In this document: positions 32,705 through 41,032 of the stretch, in pieces
How the letters are laid out: every line of letters starts with the position of its first letter
Numbering within the stretch: position 1 is the stretch's first letter
Assembly: GCF_001440395.1 (NCBI RefSeq)
Contig: NZ_LLXZ01000012.1
Span: 62,001-126,000 of the forward strand
Reading direction: 5' to 3'
Length of the DNA stretch: 64,000 nt
DNA from: Bradyrhizobium jicamae
Lineage (GTDB): Bacteria > Pseudomonadota > Alphaproteobacteria > Rhizobiales > Xanthobacteraceae
The notes under the pieces: model-generated
What the model was told of the DNA's origin: nothing
Databases searched by the model: none
Seen by the model: only the letters and a program-made list of their open reading frames with translations
Translations under genes and position numbers: made by a program

Positions 32705-32869
32705 TCACTCCTCACGCAAAGGCATTTTCGCCGCTTCGTCGAAAGCGGCCTGGTTGCGCGGCCAAAGCGCGTAGGTCAGGATGGCGATGAAGATTCCGAC
32801 GAAGATCGGCGTCCAGAACGTCGTGACCAGATCCGACGCAAAGTTATGGACCGTGAGGATTGCTTTCAT
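32705..32869 (-). CDS. ccoQ: cbb3 oxidase small subunit CcoQ (FixQ)
   Basis: 54 residues from ATG 32869 (MKAILTVHNF). One transmembrane helix (about residues 15-40) followed by LWPRNQAAFDEAAKMPL, the CcoQ signature. Located between ccoO and ccoP as in other rhizobial fixNOQP operons. It stabilises the complex. Confidence 0.92.
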   Translation of the reverse strand: MKAILTVHNFASDLVTTFWTPIFVGIFIAILTYALWPRNQAAFDEAAKMPLREE

Positions 32870-32896
32870 CGTTCTGCTTTCTCAGCGAAGGGTTGC

Positions 32897-33631
32897 TCAG
32901 CGAAGATTTGCTTTTTCATTGTAAAGTTTGAAATCGACCAGCGTGCCGAGCATCTGCAGGTACGCAACCAGCGCATCCATTTCGGTCGGCGCGCCGGCTT
33001 TGCCGTCGAAATTGCGGGCAACAGCCTTCGGGTAGCGCTTGGTGAAGGCATCCACGCCGGCATTGTCGGGATCGGCCTGCGCCTTGAGATCGGCGATGGC
33101 ATTGGCCACCTGATCGTCCGTATAGGGCACGCCGACGGCACGGTTGGTGCGCAGATGGCCGGCAACGCTGGCCTCGTTGACTTCCGTCTGCGACAGGAAG
33201 GCGTAACCGGGCATCACCGACTGCGGCACGATCGCGCGCGGATTGTTCAAATGCGTGACGTGCCATTCGTCGGAATACTTGCCGCCGACGCGCGCCAGAT
33301 CGGGACCGGTACGCTTGGATCCCCACTGGAACGGATGGTCGTACATGCTCTCGGCCGCGAGCGAGTAGTGCCCATAGCGCTCGACCTCGTCGCGCAGCGG
33401 CCGGACCATTTGCGAGTGGCAGAGGTAGCAGCCCTCACGGACATAGACGTTGCGTCCGGCGAGTTCGAGCGGCGTGTATGGCCTGATGCCGTCGACCTTC
33501 TCGATCGTGCTCTTGAGGTAGAACAGCGGGGTGATCTCGACGAGACCGCCGATAGCGATCACCACCAGGATTCCCGCGATCAGGACGATCGAGTTCTTTT
33601 CGAAGATTTGGTGCCGTGACCAGAACGACAT
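32897..33631 (-). CDS. ccoO: cbb3 oxidase monoheme cytochrome c subunit CcoO (FixO)
   Basis: 244 residues from ATG 33631 ([10 protein letters not shown]). An N-terminal membrane anchor (residues 13-35), the c-heme motif CYLCHSQM with axial Met in VMPGYAFL, and the [15 protein letters not shown] block are all typical. It begins just after the ccoN stop at 33643. The longer frame from 33646 overlaps ccoN. Confidence 0.95.
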   Translation of the reverse strand: MSFWSRHQIFEKNSIVLIAGILVVIAIGGLVEITPLFYLKSTIEKVDGIRPYTPLELAGRNVYVREGCYLCHSQMVRPLRDEVERYGHYSLAAESMYDHPFQWGSKRTGPDLARVGGKYSDEWHVTHLNNPRAIVPQSVMPGYAFLSQTEVNEASVAGHLRTNRAVGVPYTDDQVANAIADLKAQADPDNAGVDAFTKRYPKAVARNFDGKAGAPTEMDALVAYLQMLGTLVDFKLYNEKANLR

Positions 33632-33642
33632 TTCAGCGCTCC

Positions 33643-35289
33643 TCATTCCGCCGGCTGAAGAGCGACAGGCGACTGCACTTCCGCTTCGCCGACGCGCACC
33701 GTCATCCAGAGATTATAGGCCATGATCAGCGAGCCGATCAGGAACAGCCCTCCCCCAGCGGCACGGATGATGTAGAAGGGATGCATCGCCTCCACGGTTT
33801 CGATGAAGGAATATTCGAGGAAGCCGAGCGAGGTGTAAGCGCGCCACATCAGGCCCTGCAGGATTCCCGACACCCACATCGCCGAGATGTAGAGCACGAT
33901 GCCGATGGTCGCGGTCCAGAAGTGCCAGTTGACCAGCTTCAGGCTGTACAGCCCCTTGCGATCCCACAGCCATGGAATCAGGCAGTACAGCGCGCCAAAG
34001 GATACGAAGCCGACCCAGCCCAGCGCACCGGAATGCACATGGCCGATGGTCCAGTCGGTGTAGTGACTGAGCGAGTTGACGACCTTGATCGACATCATCG
34101 GTCCTTCGAAGGTCGACATGCCGTAAAAGGCGACCGACACGACCAGCATGCGCAGCACCGGATCGGTGCGCAGCTTGTCCCACGCTCCTGAGAGCGTCAT
34201 CAGGCCGTTGATCATGCCGCCCCATGAGGGCATCCACAGCATGATCGAGAACGTCATGCCGAGTGTCTGCGCCCAGTCCGGCAGTGCCGTGTAATGCAGA
34301 TGGTGCGGACCGGCCCAGATGTAGAGGAAGATCAGCGACCAGAAATGGATGATCGACAGCCGGTAGGAATAAATCGGCCGCTCGGCGCGCTTCGGAATGA
34401 AGTAGTACATGATGGCGAGGAAGCCGGCGGTCAGGAAGAAGCCGACGGCGTTATGTCCGTACCACCACTGGAACATGGCGTCCTGGACACCGGCCCAGGC
34501 CACGTAGGACTTCGAGCCGAAGACCGAGACCGGCACCGCGGGATTGTTGCCGAGATGCAGCACGGCGATGGTGACGATGAAGGCGAGATAGAACCAGTTG
34601 GCGACGAAGATATGCGGTTCTTTCCGCTTGATGATGGTGCCCAGGAAGACCAGCAGGTACACTACCCAGACGATCGTCAGCCACAGATCCGCATACCACT
34701 CCGGCTCGGCATATTCCTTGGATTGGGTCACGCCGAGCAGATAGCCGGTGCCGGCGACGAGAATGAAATAGTTGTAGCCGATGACGACGAACCAGGGAGC
34801 GAGATCGCCGGCCAGGCGTACGCGGCAGGTCTTCTGCACGACGTAGAGCGAGCTTGCGATCAGCACGTTGCCGCCGAAGGCGAAGATGACGGCCGACGTA
34901 TGCAGCGGCCGCAGGCGGCCGAAGCTGGTCCATGGCAGATCGAAATTGAGCGAGGGCCAAGCGAGCTGGGACGCGATCAAGAGTCCGACCGCAAATCCCG
35001 CGATGCCCCAGATCACCGACATGACGGCCGAGAACTTGATCGGGCCCATGTTGTAATTGGGCCGGCCGTTGATTTCCTGCGGCGGCAGCGACGGGCGGGC
35101 AAAATACCGATTGCCGATCGCAATGACCGCCCAAAGGCTGGCGGCCGACGACAGCGCGGCATGGAACGCAAACGCGGTATCCTGCGCCATGGCCACGGCG
35201 AGCAGGCACAAGAATGCGGTTAGCGAAAAGACCGTCACCAGACCGGCCTCGCCAAGCGTCATCGATTTTGCGGTTGAAGATGGGTTCAT
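33643..35289 (-). CDS. ccoN: cbb3 oxidase catalytic subunit CcoN (FixN)
   Basis: 548 residues, about 12 transmembrane helices. The heme-copper oxidase motifs include [13 protein letters not shown] (heme ligand His), [13 protein letters not shown] (CuB region) and [12 protein letters not shown] (the HH pair), plus [15 protein letters not shown]. This is the high-affinity terminal oxidase used at nanomolar oxygen. First gene of fixNOQP, with a perfect FNR/FixK box 60 bases upstream. Antisense frames here are shadows. Confidence 0.97.
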   Translation of the reverse strand: MNPSSTAKSMTLGEAGLVTVFSLTAFLCLLAVAMAQDTAFAFHAALSSAASLWAVIAIGNRYFARPSLPPQEINGRPNYNMGPIKFSAVMSVIWGIAGFAVGLLIASQLAWPSLNFDLPWTSFGRLRPLHTSAVIFAFGGNVLIASSLYVVQKTCRVRLAGDLAPWFVVIGYNYFILVAGTGYLLGVTQSKEYAEPEWYADLWLTIVWVVYLLVFLGTIIKRKEPHIFVANWFYLAFIVTIAVLHLGNNPAVPVSVFGSKSYVAWAGVQDAMFQWWYGHNAVGFFLTAGFLAIMYYFIPKRAERPIYSYRLSIIHFWSLIFLYIWAGPHHLHYTALPDWAQTLGMTFSIMLWMPSWGGMINGLMTLSGAWDKLRTDPVLRMLVVSVAFYGMSTFEGPMMSIKVVNSLSHYTDWTIGHVHSGALGWVGFVSFGALYCLIPWLWDRKGLYSLKLVNWHFWTATIGIVLYISAMWVSGILQGLMWRAYTSLGFLEYSFIETVEAMHPFYIIRAAGGGLFLIGSLIMAYNLWMTVRVGEAEVQSPVALQPAE

Positions 35290-35348
35290 GAGCTAGCTTC
35301 TCTGCTGCGGATGCCGGCCTCACTGATCACAGCCCCGCGATCGGGAGA

Positions 35349-35362
35349 TTGATCGAAATCAA
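35349..35362. promoter_or_regulatory. FNR/FixK box of the fixNOQP operon
   Basis: TTGAT-CGAA-ATCAA, perfect palindrome, centred about 66 bases before ccoN ATG. Class II placement is possible with a start near 35314. Confidence 0.85.
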
Positions 35363-35801
35363 TCTTCTCGCTGTTTTGCGCCGCCTGTCGTCGATCGGAC
35401 TGGACGCGCGAATTCAGCAGCAAGATGGGCCAATCGACAGGCAAGCCTGCGTTGCCTTGGCGCGCTCCGAAGCGACATCGGCCTCGCCCGGGCGTCCCTT
35501 CGAGTCAGTCGAAGGCCCACAGCATTCCGGGTGGGAGAGACCAGCATCCGGCGCCGTCTGTGTAAGCCCGGCGCGAGCGGTGACGTTTGAGCACCTGAAC
35601 CAGGTGACCATTGTGCGCCACTGGCGACCGACGGCGGCAGCCAATCTTCCCGCATCGGCGGTCATGATTGTCACGACTAGACCTCGATGATCACGCGCGA
35701 CCACAATTCAAGGTCGCGCCCTCTGCGTTGACATGGATCAAGCAAGATCAGACAGCTTGCTGGATCGCGCCCTGTCGGCGCGGGTACGCGGATCGGCGCT
35801 A
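35363..35801. other. Intergenic region with a second FNR/FixK box
   Basis: No convincing gene. It holds a perfect box TTGAC-ATGG-ATCAA at 35728-35741 and a hairpin GCGCGACC/GGTCGCGC (35695-35702 with 35712-35719). The box has no obvious target: rightward it faces the 3' end of a small gene, leftward the nearest gene is ccoN 440 bases away. It could give a long second ccoN leader. Confidence 0.5.
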
Positions 35802-35942
35802 TCAGAACGCGCGGCGCTTGACGTCGGGGCGTCCGGCAAATTGTCTCGGCCGGGTCTGCTGATCACCCCAGAACAGTACCCCGGCAAACACCACGAACAC
35901 CGCGACGACGAAGACGGTAACGATCAACGAATCGGCTGGCAT
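35802..35942 (-). CDS. Small membrane protein under an FNR box, 46 residues
   Basis: ATG 35942 with ggagatcagccgc upstream (Shine-Dalgarno ggag). One long hydrophobic helix (residues 5-27, LIVTVFVVAV...), then a basic tail QQTRPRQFAGRPDVKRR. A perfect FNR box lies 54 bases before its start. This length and layout resemble CcoQ- or CydX-like small subunits, but no family is recognised. Located between fnrN and the oxidase operon. Confidence 0.65.
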   Translation of the reverse strand: MPADSLIVTVFVVAVFVVFAGVLFWGDQQTRPRQFAGRPDVKRRAF

Positions 35943-35995
35943 GCGGCTGATCTCCTGTTATGGCGGCAGCATGCACGCGGACCTCGATCGCGGCT

Positions 35996-36009
35996 TTGAT
36001 CAGGATCAA
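35996..36009. promoter_or_regulatory. FNR/FixK box upstream of the 46-residue membrane protein
   Basis: TTGAT-CAGG-ATCAA, all ten consensus positions. It lies between the fnrN stop and the small gene's start, which points to a separate transcript for the small protein. Confidence 0.75.
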
Positions 36010-36035
36010 GTACACTGCGATCTACGCGTGATTTC

Positions 36036-36767
36036 TCATGCCGCAGCCATGGCGGCGGCCCGGCCCGGGTCGAGCAGGCGGACACCACCCGCGACGATGA
36101 TGAGCATCTTCTCGCGCTCGAACCGGGTCAGCGTCCGGCTCACGGTTTCGATCGTCAGCCCGAGATAATCCGCGATATCCTGCCGGCTCATCGGCAGCGC
36201 AATGGTCTGGCGCTCGTCGCCGATATGGGCCAGACGCTTCCGCCAGCCGACGAGGAAGGACGCCACTTTCTCCTCCGCGGTCCGACGGCCCAGCAGCAGC
36301 ATCTGCTCCTGCGCCAGCATCAGTTCCCGCGCCGCGAACTCGTTGATCCGAATCAGGAAGTGCGGCCTCTGCGCGATGAAATGCGTGAACGCTTCCCTGG
36401 AGAAACGACATAGCGTGACGGAATCGACGGCATCCGCCGAAAAACTGTAGCGATCGGACGGCGCCATCCCGAGAAAGTCGCCCGGCAGCGCGAAGCCGAC
36501 GACCTGACGCCGCCCATCCGGCAGCAGCTTGTACAGACGCGCGACGCCTGCCGCCACGTTGTGAACCGACTGCGCGAGTTGACCCGCCGTGAACAGCGCT
36601 TCATTGGGAGCGAGATGAACGTGGCGGGCGATCCGCTCGAACTCGACAAGGTCGGACTGGTCAAGCGCGCCGCAGATGCTGAACGAGCGTACGGTACAGG
36701 CCGAACAGCGGCCGAAACTTGCCCGGTTTGGAGAGATGGTTCGTATCATTTGCCGCTGTCCGTTCAT
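36036..36767 (-). CDS. fnrN: FnrN-type oxygen-sensing Crp/Fnr regulator
   Basis: 243 residues from ATG 36767. The N-terminal motif C-x2-C-x7-C (RCSACTVRSFSICGAL) starts at residue 21 and, with the Cys in TLCRFSREAF, provides four ligands for a [4Fe-4S] cluster as in FnrN/FixK1. The cAMP-type barrel and C-terminal HTH (SRQDIADYLGLTIETVSRTLTRFE) recognise FNR boxes. A box lies 88 bases upstream, so autoregulation is possible. A start at 36830 is an alternative; 36917 would lie beyond the box. Confidence 0.88.
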   Translation of the reverse strand: MNGQRQMIRTISPNRASFGRCSACTVRSFSICGALDQSDLVEFERIARHVHLAPNEALFTAGQLAQSVHNVAAGVARLYKLLPDGRRQVVGFALPGDFLGMAPSDRYSFSADAVDSVTLCRFSREAFTHFIAQRPHFLIRINEFAARELMLAQEQMLLLGRRTAEEKVASFLVGWRKRLAHIGDERQTIALPMSRQDIADYLGLTIETVSRTLTRFEREKMLIIVAGGVRLLDPGRAAAMAAA

Positions 36768-36854
36768 ACGTGGATTGAAGCCCACCCCCTGATCATGGCC
36801 GACGCCCAGGACCTCGGAGATATAGTTCATTGCAGCTGATACGGCGTGGGCTGG

Positions 36855-36868
36855 TTGATCCAGGTCAA
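36855..36868. promoter_or_regulatory. FNR/FixK box between fnrN and cytochrome c gene
   Basis: TTGAT-CCAG-GTCAA, all consensus positions with Y/R variation. It could serve both divergent genes: fnrN (leftward) and the small cytochrome c (ATG at 36940, 72 bases away). Confidence 0.75.
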
Positions 36869-36939
36869 ATTCGCCGACGATTAACCCTTCACAATAGGAA
36901 CCGGCGCGAGAATCCATTCGCTATGGAGTTGGAGCTGCG

Positions 36940-37257
36940 ATGATCGGACGAATCCTGATGCCACTGGCATTCACGTTGATCTCGTTGATGCCGGCAGCGG
37001 CTGCTTCACCTCAGGAGCAGCGCGGCAAGACCTTTGCGCTGAACAATTGCGCGCGCTGCCATTCGATCGACAAGGTGTCGCCAAGCCCGCTGAAGATCGC
37101 GCCGCCCTTCCGGACGCTCCACAAGCGCTACCCCGTCGAAGCACTGAGCGAAGCGCTGGCTGAAGGCATTCAGACCGGCCACCCAACGATGCCAGAGTTT
37201 CAGCTTGACCCGGACCAGATTGGCGACCTGCTGGCGTATCTGAAGACGCTCGAATAG
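36940..37257 (+). CDS. Small periplasmic cytochrome c
   Basis: 105 residues from ATG 36940 with ggagctgcg upstream. A signal peptide (residues 1-23, ending PAAAAS) precedes a single c-type heme site NNCARCHSIDK. Later a Met in HPTMPEFQL is the likely sixth ligand. The size suits a soluble electron donor. Placed next to fnrN and an FNR box, it may feed the cbb3 oxidase at low oxygen, which is inference. Confidence 0.85.
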   Translation: MIGRILMPLAFTLISLMPAAAASPQEQRGKTFALNNCARCHSIDKVSPSPLKIAPPFRTLHKRYPVEALSEALAEGIQTGHPTMPEFQLDPDQIGDLLAYLKTLE

Positions 37258-37298
37258 ACGGGGCTCGCCCTCAGGTGTGCGAGCGAGCAACGCCTCGC

Positions 37299-38402
37299 CT
37301 AGTTCACCTGCACCGTCCACGCGATCATGTCTTTCGCGATCCGGCCGAACGCTGCGCTGAACGCAGCAACGGCTTCGGGCGGAGTGACGGAAGCAAACGT
37401 CTCGCTTTGCTCGAACAGCCGCGAGGAGACGACCTTGCCGTTCTTGTCGACGACCCTCGCCGACAAACCGATCTCGGCGGCCGGCCCCTGTTCGACGGCG
37501 ATACGGAACCGCCTGACGTCGATCAGCAACTGGAATTCGGTCTGCGCGATGTCGGCCATCCGCAGCGGCGCATGCGCGATGTCATAGTTCTCAAAACTTT
37601 CGATCAGCCGCGCCTGGATCAATTTCGGCAGCGCATCGGCCCACATCGCTTCCGCGAAGCCGGGATACTCCTGCGCCGGTGAGAACAGGAAGCGTTGCGT
37701 CTCCAGCATCGCAATTGCCGTCGGCTCCGGAATCGCCCATTGCACGTTGATGACCTTGCTCGCCGGTCCCGTATTCTGCAGCGCGGCGAGGTGATAGGTG
37801 ATCTTTGGCGGCGGACTGGTGACGCCGGTCATCCGTTCGAGGCCGGCGACAATGCCATCGAGCTTGCCGGTATTGCGCGCCAGCCCTTCGGAAAACACCT
37901 TGAAGTTCGAGATCGTGTCCTTCAACGCCTCCGAATTCTCCGAGAGCACGCTATCCACCTTGCGAAGCGCGTCGCGCGCGGCCTGCGTCATGCCCTGCCC
38001 CGCGCCCGACTCGGCGACCAATGTCGGCACCGGGCCGCTTTGCGCGACCTGCGCTCCGCCTTCGAGTGCGACCACGGGGACGCCGGTCAGGCCCTGAAAT
38101 TCCAGGCCGACCCTGGTGTCGGCGCGGACCGGCGTCGTTGAAACGACCGAGATAGTGGCATTGACGCCGCGCGGATTGCCGGGGGCGAGCCCGAGTTCCG
38201 TCACTTCGCCGACGCGGATGCCATTGAACAGCACCGCCGCCCCGACGAGAAGGCCTGGAACGGAGCCCTCGAACTGCACGCGATAGCTGGACCGTGGGCC
38301 AAGGCCGCCCGTATTCTGCAGCCAATAGACGAACCCGAAGACGGCTATGATCGCCGCCATCACGAAGGCACCGACGATGACGAAGGGAGCGCGGGTTTCC
38401 AT
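37299..38402 (-). CDS. mlaD: MlaD-type MCE protein fused to an ABC auxiliary domain
   Basis: 367 residues from ATG 38402 (METRAPFVIV). One transmembrane helix (residues 8-27), then an MCE domain (about 40-115) with SVPGLLVGAAVLFNGIRVGEV. From about residue 195 the sequence (ITYHLAALQNTG... and the FEQSETF block) matches the ABC_trans_aux lipoprotein domain that is often a separate protein in Rhizobiales. Here it is fused to the MCE protein and therefore has no lipobox. It binds lipids in the periplasm with MlaE and MlaF. Four bases separate it from mlaF. Confidence 0.82.
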   Translation of the reverse strand: METRAPFVIVGAFVMAAIIAVFGFVYWLQNTGGLGPRSSYRVQFEGSVPGLLVGAAVLFNGIRVGEVTELGLAPGNPRGVNATISVVSTTPVRADTRVGLEFQGLTGVPVVALEGGAQVAQSGPVPTLVAESGAGQGMTQAARDALRKVDSVLSENSEALKDTISNFKVFSEGLARNTGKLDGIVAGLERMTGVTSPPPKITYHLAALQNTGPASKVINVQWAIPEPTAIAMLETQRFLFSPAQEYPGFAEAMWADALPKLIQARLIESFENYDIAHAPLRMADIAQTEFQLLIDVRRFRIAVEQGPAAEIGLSARVVDKNGKVVSSRLFEQSETFASVTPPEAVAAFSAAFGRIAKDMIAWTVQVN

Positions 38403-38406
38403 CTGA

Positions 38407-39180
38407 TTAGCTCGCTCTGGGCTGAAGCATCTGCGAGCGCTTGCCATGGAAATAGGCCCGCACCCAGGGATGCTCGGATTGAAGGAGTTCGTGCATCGGT
38501 CCGATGGCGACGATCTTGCCGTCGGCCAGCGCCGCGACGCGGTCGCAGACGGTGTTGAGACTGGCGAGATCATGGGTGACCATGAACACCGTCAGTCCCA
38601 GCGTTTTCTGCAATGTCTTGATCAGCGCGTCGAAATCGCCGGCGGCGATCGGATCGAGCCCCGAAGTCGGCTCGTCGAGAAATACGATCGCCGGATCGAG
38701 CGCGAGCGCGCGCGCCAACGCCACGCGCTTGGTCATGCCGCCGGACAGCTCGGACGGAAACTTGTCGCCGTCCTCCGGCTTTAGTCCGACCATTTCGAGT
38801 TTGGCGGTGGCGATCTCGTCCATCAGGCCTTCAGAGAGCACAAGGTTTTCCCGCAACGGAAACTGGATGTTCTGCCGTACCGTGAGCGATGAGAACAGCG
38901 CGCCCTGCTGGAACAGGATGCCCCATCGCCCGGCCGCGCTCCGCGTGGCGCGATCGTGATTGATCGGCGACCCCATCACCTCGATCTCACCGCCCTGTCT
39001 GGGGATCAGCCCGATGATGGTCCGCATCAGCACCGACTTGCCGCCGCCGGACGCGCCGACCAGGCCAAGGATCTCGCCCCGGCGCACGTCCAGCGCAAGG
39101 TGATCGATGACGACATGGCGGCGGAAGCCGACCACGAGATCGCGCACCCGAATGGCAAACTGGCCGGACGTGCCCTGCAT
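38407..39180 (-). CDS. mlaF: Mla-type ABC transporter ATP-binding protein
   Basis: 257 residues from ATG 39180 (MQGTSGQFAI). Walker A is GASGGGKS near residue 42, the signature LSGGMTKRVALARAL and Walker B IVFLDEPTSGLDP follow, with the H-loop THDLAS. MlaF couples ATP hydrolysis to phospholipid movement between membranes. Two bases separate its start from the mlaE stop. Confidence 0.92.
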   Translation of the reverse strand: MQGTSGQFAIRVRDLVVGFRRHVVIDHLALDVRRGEILGLVGASGGGKSVLMRTIIGLIPRQGGEIEVMGSPINHDRATRSAAGRWGILFQQGALFSSLTVRQNIQFPLRENLVLSEGLMDEIATAKLEMVGLKPEDGDKFPSELSGGMTKRVALARALALDPAIVFLDEPTSGLDPIAAGDFDALIKTLQKTLGLTVFMVTHDLASLNTVCDRVAALADGKIVAIGPMHELLQSEHPWVRAYFHGKRSQMLQPRAS

Positions 39181-39182
39181 CG

Positions 39183-40319
39183 CTACATTCCGATCGAGGC
39201 AAAGAACACCGCGAACAGCCCGTCGAGCACGATCACCAGGAAGATCGATTTGACGACCGAGGTGGTGGTCTGTTTGCCGAGCGACTCCGCGCTGCCCTTC
39301 ACGCGCAGGCCTTCGCTGCAGGCGACGATGCCGATCACCAGCGCCATGAACGGCGCCTTGATGATGCCGACTTCGAAATGGGTAACGGAGACGGCGTCGT
39401 GCAATCGCGCAAGGAAGATCGACGGCCCCATGCCGCCATAGAACCAGGCCACGAGCCCGCCCCCGTAAAGTGCCGCCATCGCGCCGATGAAACTCAGGAT
39501 CGGCAAGGCGAAAACCAGCGCCAGAATCCGCGGCAGCATCAAAACCTCGATCGGGTCGAGGCCCATGGTCGAGAGCGCGTCGATCTCCTCCCGCATCTTC
39601 ATTGAGCCGAGTTCGGCGGTGTAGGCGCTCCCGGAGCGCCCGGCGACCATGATGGCGACGATCAGCACGCCAAGCTCGCGCAGCACGAGAATGCCGACCA
39701 TGTCGACGACGTAGGAATCCGCACCGAACTTGCGAAAATGAAAGATGCCCTGCTGGGCGATGATGGCGCCGATCAAAAAGGTGATCAGGACGACGATGGG
39801 GATCGCCTGCCAGCCGACGCGGTAGAGCTGGTAGGTCAGGGATGTCAGCCGCAACGATCGCGGCCGGCGCAGGACGCCCACAAGCGCCATGCATAGCGAG
39901 CCGAGCATCTGCAGGAATGCAGCGATGTCTTCGCTCGCACCAATGGTGGCGCGGCCGATGCCATCAAGCTTCGCCACGACCGGATTGCGTACGGGAGCTG
40001 GCGCCAGCGTTCGCCGGTTCACCTGGCGAAGCTCGTCAAGCAGGCCAGCGTAGTTTTCGGCGATGCCGACGACCTCGGCGCGGTGACCGGCAGAAGTCGC
40101 CCGCCGCGACATCTTTTCCAGCAACCAGGCCCCGAGCGTATCGAGTTCGCGCACGCCGGCCATATCGACCTTGACTGCCGTGGCGCGGTCAACCTGCGGC
40201 GCGACGTCGCCGGAGAGCCGTTCCAGCGCGGCGGCATTTGCCGCCGTCCAGGAACCGCCAGGACGCAATTCGAGAACATCGCCAGACAGCGTGTCCGTTA
40301 ACAAGGTGGCAGTCGGCAA
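39183..40319 (-). CDS. mlaE: Mla-type ABC permease with N-terminal STAS domain
   Basis: 378 residues. The first about 100 residues form a STAS-like domain (VDMAGVRELDTLGAWLLEK), and the permease with five to six helices follows, including the family signature ELGVLIVAIMVAGRSGSAYTAELGSMK. STAS-fused MlaE proteins are typical of Rhizobiales. First gene of the mlaEFD operon. The region upstream (40320-40604) also holds an FNR box for the divergent operon. Confidence 0.92.
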   Translation of the reverse strand: MPTATLLTDTLSGDVLELRPGGSWTAANAAALERLSGDVAPQVDRATAVKVDMAGVRELDTLGAWLLEKMSRRATSAGHRAEVVGIAENYAGLLDELRQVNRRTLAPAPVRNPVVAKLDGIGRATIGASEDIAAFLQMLGSLCMALVGVLRRPRSLRLTSLTYQLYRVGWQAIPIVVLITFLIGAIIAQQGIFHFRKFGADSYVVDMVGILVLRELGVLIVAIMVAGRSGSAYTAELGSMKMREEIDALSTMGLDPIEVLMLPRILALVFALPILSFIGAMAALYGGGLVAWFYGGMGPSIFLARLHDAVSVTHFEVGIIKAPFMALVIGIVACSEGLRVKGSAESLGKQTTTSVVKSIFLVIVLDGLFAVFFASIGM

Positions 40320-40418
40320 AGCAGCATTCCCCCACTCGCAGCAAGTTCGTCCTACGCGGTGCTCGGCTTGCCCACGTTGACTTGCCTCAAGTCGCTACTC
40401 CCAGGCGCGGTGGCGCAG

Positions 40419-40432
40419 TTGACCCAAATCAA
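40419..40432. promoter_or_regulatory. FNR/FixK box between mlaE and the ATPase operon
   Basis: TTGAC-CCAA-ATCAA, ten of ten consensus positions. It lies 172 bases before the 141-residue gene at 40605, whose operon contains a P-type ATPase and a universal stress protein. The mlaE start is 100 bases the other way. Confidence 0.7.
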
Positions 40433-40604
40433 GTGACGATGATGTCACTTTATCTAGAGTTGGACCGACACGTGGCGACGAGAACGAGGAGAGACGAGCT
40501 TGCAGCTCAGGAACGAGATGTCGTCCTCTTGTGTACACGGCAGAGCCGAATTGACCGCGGCGGTGTTCACCGCCTCATGGCAGAGCACCAAGGAGCCATC
40601 CGAA

Positions 40605-41030
40605 ATGTCCAAGACCAGATCCAAGCCCCAGCCGAAGCCGATCCTGAACGCGTCCTTGCCACCGCAGTTCCGGCAATTCCGATTGGCATTGGCTCGCGAG
40701 CCCGGACGTCCCGAAGGCGATGCCGACATCGCTTATATCATCGTGGCGCCGCTGGATTCGGAGGACCGCATCGATGCAGGACTGTGGCGCAAGCATCGCG
40801 ATGCCTGCCGGGTGGTGCGCCAGCGCCCGGACCAGCGGGACAAGCATGGTCACCTCGTTCACCGCCCCGGCGGCGGCTGGGCTTTCCACTATGACGAAGG
40901 CGAGACTGGTCTGCCTGACGCAGTCGGCTATCACTTCGCGGACGAACGCTTCGTCGTCGGCGAATATGTCTCTCTCAACGAAGGTGGCAAGATGCACACC
41001 TATCGGGTGACAACGATATCGTATCTCTGA
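40605..41030 (+). CDS. Hypothetical 141-residue protein
   Basis: ATG 40605 (MSKTRSKPQP); longer frames from 40500 carry no conserved start. The C-terminal half has conserved-looking blocks WRKHRDACRVVR and HLVHRPGGGWAFHYDEGE, then YVSLNEGGKMHTYRV. No known domain. It sits two bases before the P-type ATPase gene, so it is co-transcribed, and is downstream of an FNR box. Role in ion homeostasis or stress is only a guess. Confidence 0.6.
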   Translation: MSKTRSKPQPKPILNASLPPQFRQFRLALAREPGRPEGDADIAYIIVAPLDSEDRIDAGLWRKHRDACRVVRQRPDQRDKHGHLVHRPGGGWAFHYDEGETGLPDAVGYHFADERFVVGEYVSLNEGGKMHTYRVTTISYL

Positions 41031-41032
41031 CG

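Noticed and set aside
36767..36917. Longer FnrN start at 36917
   Set aside because: That start would put the FNR box inside the coding region and give 71 residues before the first cluster cysteine, whereas the start at 36767 gives 21.
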